Shown here in pieces: positions 59,927 through 64,000 of a stretch of 64,000 nt of DNA. The DNA lies in assembly GCA_030490835.1 (NCBI GenBank), contig CM059974.1, positions 1,619,501-1,683,500 on the forward strand. Reading direction: 5' to 3'. Source of the DNA: Annona cherimola (taxonomy: Eukaryota; Streptophyta; Magnoliopsida; Magnoliales; Annonaceae). Both the position numbers and the translations under genes were made by a program. The notes beneath the pieces are model-generated. The model was not told the DNA's origin. It did no database searches and saw nothing but the letters and a program-made list of their open reading frames with translations. How positions within the stretch are numbered: position 1 is the stretch's first letter; each line of letters starts with the position of its first letter.

Positions 59927-61465
59927 ATGGCTGAAGAAGTGGCGGGCATGTTCAAGCTGCAGCAGACGGTGGGCAGCGTACTGTGCTGCATGTGCGGCGT
60001 TGCAATGGCGCCCAACGCCGCGAACATGTGCGTCCGGTGCCTGCGCTCTCAGGTCGACATCACCGAAGGCCTCCAGAAGCACCTTATCATCATCCACTGC
60101 CCCGACTGTGACTCCTACCTCCAGCCCCCCAAGACATGGATCAAAGCCCAGCTTGAATCCAAAGAGCTCCTCACATTCTGCATCAAGCGCCTCAAGAACC
60201 TCAACCGCGTCCGCCTTGTCCACGCCGAGTTCGTCTGGACCGAGCCGCACTCCAAGCGCATCAAGATCAAGCTCCGCGTCCAGAAGGAGGTCCTCAATGG
60301 CGCTGTCCTAGAGCAATCCTACGTCGTCGAGTACGTGGTGCAGGATCACCTCTGCGACGCCTGCTCCCGCGTCCAGGCCAACCCCGACCAGTGGGTCGCT
60401 TCGGTGCAGGTCCGCCAGCATGTCCCCCACCGAAGAACCTTCTTTTATCTCGAGCAGCTCATCCTCAAGCACGATGCCGCCGTCCGCGCCATTAAGATCA
60501 AGCAGATGGATCAGGGTATTGATTTCTTCTTCGGGAATAGGAGCCATGCTGTGAAATTCGTTGAGTTCTTAGGCAACGTGGTTCCCGTAAAGGGCCGCCA
60601 TGATAAGCAGCTTGTTTCACATGATCCCAAGAGCAACAATTACAACTACAAGTACACCTTTTCTGTTGAAATCTGCCCAGTTTGCCGCGAGGATTTGATT
60701 TGCCTGCCTCCGAAGGTGGCCGTGGGATTGGGTAACCTGGGGCCTCTTGTTCTGTGCACCAAGGTGAGCAACAGCATTATGCTGTTGGATCCTTTCACTC
60801 TGCGTCATGCTTATTTGGATGCCAATCAGTATTGGAGGGCTCCATTCGGGACGCTGCTCTCAAGTAGGCGGCTTGTGGAATACATAGTATTGGATATTGA
60901 AGTTGAGACTTCCCCAGTCACTGTTGGCGGCACGAAGTATGCATTAGCTGATGCCCAGGTGGCGCGAGTTTCTGATTTTGGTAGAAATGATAGGATTTTT
61001 AATGTAAAAACGCATCTTGGGCATCTTCTAAATCCCGGGGATTATGCACTTGGTTATGACCTGTATGGGGCAAATAGTAATGATTTTGAACTCGACAAGC
61101 ATAAGGGTCTTCAATTGCCGGAAGCTGTCTTGGTCAAAAAGAGCTATGAGGAGAAGCGCCAGAAAAGGCGGGGAAAGGCTCGGGCTTGGAAGCTGAAGAA
61201 CCTGGACATGGAGGTGGACAACTCTGCTCGGGGGAGAATTGACGAAGAAAAGAGGAACACTGAATATGAAGAGTTCTTGAGGGACCTGGAGGAGAACCCA
61301 GAGATGAGGTTTAATATGTCGTTGTACCGCAATAAAGATTATCAGCCATCAGAGATCACATCTGTGACAGATGGGGATGATATCCCTAAAGTGCCATTGG
61401 AGGAGCTGCTTGCTGATCTTGAACTCAGTGAAATGGAAGATGACACTGAGAGCATGAGGGAATAA
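59927..61465 (+). CDS. NMD3: 60S ribosomal export protein NMD3
   Basis: This intronless gene encodes 512 residues, close to the length of plant NMD3. The start is the ATG at 59927 (MAEEVAGMFKLQQTVG); the frame is open back to a TTG at 59921, which was not used. NMD3 is the adaptor that links nascent 60S subunits to the exportin CRM1/XPO1 for nuclear exit. The N-terminal zinc-binding part shows paired cysteines: LCCMCG, MCVRCLRS, HCPDCDSYLQPP and DHLCDACSR. The conserved core follows, with ELLTFCIKRLKNLN, EFVWTEPHSKRIK, QANPDQWVASVQVRQHV, HRRTFFYLEQLILKHDA, GIDFFFGNRSHA, ICPVCREDL and LDPFTLRHAYLDANQYWR. A basic nuclear localisation signal (KRQKRRGKARAWKLK) lies near residues 405-420, and a leucine-rich export signal (LEELLADLEL) near 491-500, before an acidic end. 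Codon third positions are GC-rich in the 5' half and less so in the 3' half. Confidence is very high. Confidence 0.97.
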   Translation: MAEEVAGMFKLQQTVGSVLCCMCGVAMAPNAANMCVRCLRSQVDITEGLQKHLIIIHCPDCDSYLQPPKTWIKAQLESKELLTFCIKRLKNLNRVRLVHAEFVWTEPHSKRIKIKLRVQKEVLNGAVLEQSYVVEYVVQDHLCDACSRVQANPDQWVASVQVRQHVPHRRTFFYLEQLILKHDAAVRAIKIKQMDQGIDFFFGNRSHAVKFVEFLGNVVPVKGRHDKQLVSHDPKSNNYNYKYTFSVEICPVCREDLICLPPKVAVGLGNLGPLVLCTKVSNSIMLLDPFTLRHAYLDANQYWRAPFGTLLSSRRLVEYIVLDIEVETSPVTVGGTKYALADAQVARVSDFGRNDRIFNVKTHLGHLLNPGDYALGYDLYGANSNDFELDKHKGLQLPEAVLVKKSYEEKRQKRRGKARAWKLKNLDMEVDNSARGRIDEEKRNTEYEEFLRDLEENPEMRFNMSLYRNKDYQPSEITSVTDGDDIPKVPLEELLADLELSEMEDDTESMRE

Positions 61466-62095
61466 TCTATAGTGGTTTTTATCCTTGTCGCTGGTTTCCT
61501 GTTCATCCCTTTATCATCAGGTATGATTTTCCTCAATGATTTTCATATAATTCACATGTTTTTTAGGCTCCGTGACTTGGGCTGCTATATCTACTCTATG
61601 GCTTTAGAGTTTTTGTTTGATTTGTGTCTGAACATTTACCCCCGCTTGCTTAGCTGTTAAGTTGTATTCTCTTTACTTTCATTTCTTTTCTCTGTTCAAA
61701 TTTTTTTGTGTCTCATATACTGAAACTGAAGACTGCAAAAGATGTATAAGAATAATATTTTAAGATGGTTTGGAATCTCAACATAATGTTGATTTGTAGT
61801 ATCTCTCATTTTGTTCTATGCCTAACACTGATGTTCCGCTATATCAGATAGTAGATTCTTGCGACATTCTAGCTAACAATGTCACATGCAGCTTGACGTG
61901 GACATGATGCCATAGTTTATGGTCCTTGTTGAATCATCACAAGCTAAAATTTGAAGGCAATCTCTGTGATATATTCTTGCTTTAACCAATGAATGTGTTG
62001 TGTGTTTGAATCGACATCCCAATCTCAAAGCCCTATATTCTATACTATATGGAGGAGAGAGAGAGTGAATGAGTGTGTGTGTGTGTATGGAAATT
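61466..62095 (+). other. 3' UTR and flank of NMD3
   Basis: T-rich sequence after the stop fits a plant 3' UTR, perhaps to about 61750. A GA/GT microsatellite (GAGAGAGAG, then GTGTGTGTGTGTG) lies at 62052-62086. No gene is seen. Confidence 0.45.
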
Positions 62096-62455
62096 AATTC
62101 AGTGCATGTGATTGCACTGTACAATCCACGCACTGTGGGATCCACTTTATCATTAATAAGAAATCTACTTTACCCATTATATTTAGAATTATTCACTTTA
62201 TTAGCATACCAGTTTTCATCCAAATCGACCATATGCGTGAGGCCCATCTTAAAATGGTGCAAAATCAATGTAAAAAAATAGCTTAATATAAATATCAAAT
62301 TTAAAGTTGTATTTTCAACATCTAAATCATCTAAAATATGTTTTTTACATAGATACATGATCGTATAATGTATTACCACATTTCAATATGTATGAAACCC
62401 ATTTTGCTACGGATTGCACTGAAAATATGGTGCAATCCGTCTGCACATGAAGGGT
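62096..62455. mobile_element. MITE with GCAGACGGATTGCACCA ends, copy 1
   Basis: The right end, read in reverse, is GTGCAGACGGATTGCACCAT, then TTTCAGTGCAATCCG. The left end TCAGTGCATGTGATTGCACT, then GTACAATCC is a degraded partner. Internal blocks GGCCCATCTTAAAATGGTGC and TTTTCAACATCTAAATCATC are shared with copy 2, which has the opposite orientation. Confidence 0.65.
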
Positions 62456-62539
62456 TCTTTCTCTATGTATATATTTATGAGAACTCAGTCTTGTCCGTCT
62501 CGTTCTAGGTGACTCCTTCCTATACACTATAACTAGATA

Positions 62540-62886
62540 AACCGCGTCATAATTACAGTGCAATCCATTGCAAAAGGGGCCCTATATGTATTAAAATATA
62601 ATAATACTTATATACTCATTTGTCGATGTAAAAACAATGTTTTTAATAGTCTAAATGTTGAGAATGCAACATTAAGATCGACATTTATATCAAATTATTT
62701 ATCGCATTCTTTTCGTACCATTTTAAGATGTGGCCCATGTGCATATGTAATTTGGATGAAAATTGGTATGATATTAAAATAAATGATTCTAAATATAATG
62801 AGTAGAGTGAATGTTAATTTCATTATCATGTGGGACCCATTTGCAATGGTCTGCCCTGTAATTATGATGCAATCCGTCTACACTTG
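62540..62886. mobile_element. MITE with GTAGACGGATTGCATCA ends, copy 2, inverted
   Basis: The right end reads GTAATTATGATGCAATCCGT, then CTACACTT, and the left end CATAATTACAGTGCAATCCA is its near complement. The interior is the reverse complement of copy 1 (CGTACCATTTTAAGATGTGG, AATAGTCTAAATGTTGAGAA). Copies 1 and 2 are head to head, 85 bp apart. Confidence 0.7.
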
Positions 62887-62916
62887 ATTATTTTTCTATA
62901 TGCATGTATATATTGG

Positions 62917-63090
62917 GAAATGCTTCTATGAAACCCTTCTTCTATGTTACCATTTCCATTTTAACATTTTGATAGCTGATGGAAAATCCGCTCCATCTAT
63001 TGTATTTGACATCATTTATAATATCTTGGCAACTCTTTCACTTGTCTGGTATCACTATGCATGTGCCCCATTTACAGATGTGTATATACA
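62917..63090. mobile_element. Truncated arm of the fold-back MITE family
   Basis: GGGAAATGCTTCTATGAAAC, GGAAAATCCGCTCCATCTAT and TGTATTTGACATCATTTATA repeat the left arm of the element that follows at 63096. Only one arm is present. Confidence 0.6.
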
Positions 63091-63095
63091 TATAT

Positions 63096-63410
63096 CGGGA
63101 ATGCTTCTATAAAAACCCTCTTATATGTTACCCTCTCCCTTTTTAACAATTTGATGGAAAATCCACTCCATCTATTGTATTTGGCTTCATTTAAAATATC
63201 TTCAAAATCCTTTTACTTGTCTAATATCACTTTGCTTGGGCTCCATTTGTAAATGTATAAAATCAACACAATAAAATTATTTAATGCTAAAATGTTATTT
63301 TTAAAATAGTGTCTTCAACATCTAAATTGTACTTTGATAAATGATTCTATGATGTATTATTATATTCTAATGCATGTGTGAATGGATTTAAGTGTTTTTA
63401 TAATTACACA

Positions 63411-63450
<40 letters not shown>

Positions 63451-63605
63451 AGCAAATGTAACCTATTTATGTACTTGATTTGGATGAAACATGATCTACT
63501 AGATAAGCAAATGATGTTAAATACAATAAATGGATTAACTTTTCTATCAAGCATCAATAACTTAAAAATTAAAGGGGGTTACATGGGACCACTTCTGTAT
63601 AACTC
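63096..63605. mobile_element. Long-armed fold-back MITE, copy 3
   Basis: Left arm: GGGAATGCTTCTATAAAAAC, TGGAAAATCCACTCCATCTA, TTGTATTTGGCTTCATTTAA. Right arm carries the complement: AAATGATGTTAAATACAATA, AATGGATTAACTTTTCTATC, GGGGTTACATGGGACCACTT, CTGTAT. A pure (AT)n run of about 30 bp sits at 63416-63446, near a right-arm match to TTTACACATGAATATATA. Layout equals copies at 2200 and 23960. Confidence 0.65.
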
Positions 63606-63671
63606 AGTTATATAAACTCAGAGCCCATATACATACATACGAAGAGAGAAAACTTATTTTATGCATTTACA

Positions 63672-64000
63672 TGCACCATAAGTTATTGTGCATTTGGCTT
63701 AAAATGGGCCCCACATGATCATAAAATGTACATCTACTCCACCATTATATTAGAATTATTTTTTTATTAATATATCAATTTTTATTCAAATTGGATATGT
63801 ATATGGGCCCCATCTGAAAATGATACAAAATCAACGTCATAAAATAGTTTGATATAAATACTAATTTTAAAGTTGTTTTTTCAACTTATAAACTATCTTA
63901 GATATAATGTATATGTGGATATATGATTGTGTAAAGTATTAATACTTTTGAATGTATGCAGGGCCCATTTTGAGTCAAATGCACCGTAACTTATGGTACA
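63672..64000. mobile_element. MITE with TGCACCATAAGTTATTGTGCA ends, at the window edge
   Basis: Starts TGCACCATAAGTTATTGTGC then ATTTGG; ends CAAATGCACCGTAACTTATG then GTACA, giving about 25-bp inverted repeats. The interior is related to 58876-59165 and to copies 1 and 2 (GGGCCCCATCTGAAAATGAT). The element seems to end exactly at or just past base 64000, so its target duplication cannot be checked. Confidence 0.7.

Noticed and set aside
1..64000. CRISPR arrays, bacterial operons, complete retrotransposons or viral insertions
   Set aside because: No regularly spaced repeats, no gag-pol or LTR pair, and no viral protein similarity were seen; the only RT-related sequence is the 18.4-18.8 kb remnant.

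Overview
The window is nuclear DNA of a flowering plant. The evidence is multi-exon genes with plant splice sites, plant-specific gene families, and AT-rich intergenic DNA full of small non-autonomous DNA transposons. The species cannot be fixed from sequence alone. Two of the four genes are single-exon and GC-rich in codon third positions, which would fit a monocot or magnoliid better than a typical eudicot, but this is only a lean.

Four protein-coding genes can be supported, all on the + strand: (1) the last two exons of a MINIYO/RPAP1-type transcription elongation regulator at the left edge (140-759); (2) an intronless xyloglucan 6-xylosyltransferase of family GT34 (3442-4815); (3) a 12-exon AIPP2-like PHD-finger protein of 1668 residues (46896-57018), whose exon joins all keep frame if the first intron uses a GC donor; (4) an intronless 60S ribosomal export protein NMD3 (59927-61465) with telo-box and site II promoter motifs. 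They do not form a pathway. MINIYO, AIPP2-like and NMD3 act in RNA polymerase II nuclear entry, Pol II repression and ribosome export, while the xylosyltransferase is a Golgi wall-polysaccharide enzyme.

The long gene-poor stretch from about 5 to 46 kb is a transposon graveyard. It holds two adjacent long-TIR Mutator-like elements (12908-14766, with a 9-bp target duplication, and 14790-16917), two related hAT elements with 8-bp target duplications whose ends match but whose GC-rich middles differ (32758-34037 and 37744-38651), a probable decayed third relative (40889-41975), and a fold-back element with a MITE nested in one arm (42020-43474). It also holds many copies of a GGGTGTGTTTGG MITE family, long-armed fold-back MITEs, a SINE-like family, a LINE zinc-binding-domain remnant, an NLR NB-ARC remnant and a tRNA-Asp pseudogene that has lost its anticodon arm. 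The right end, 61.9-64 kb, is again dense in MITEs.

No wholly new system was found. The most notable items are the hAT pair with swapped internal cassettes, the long-TIR Mutator-like pair (one with possible captured exons), and the GC-AG intron and repression motifs of the AIPP2-like gene.
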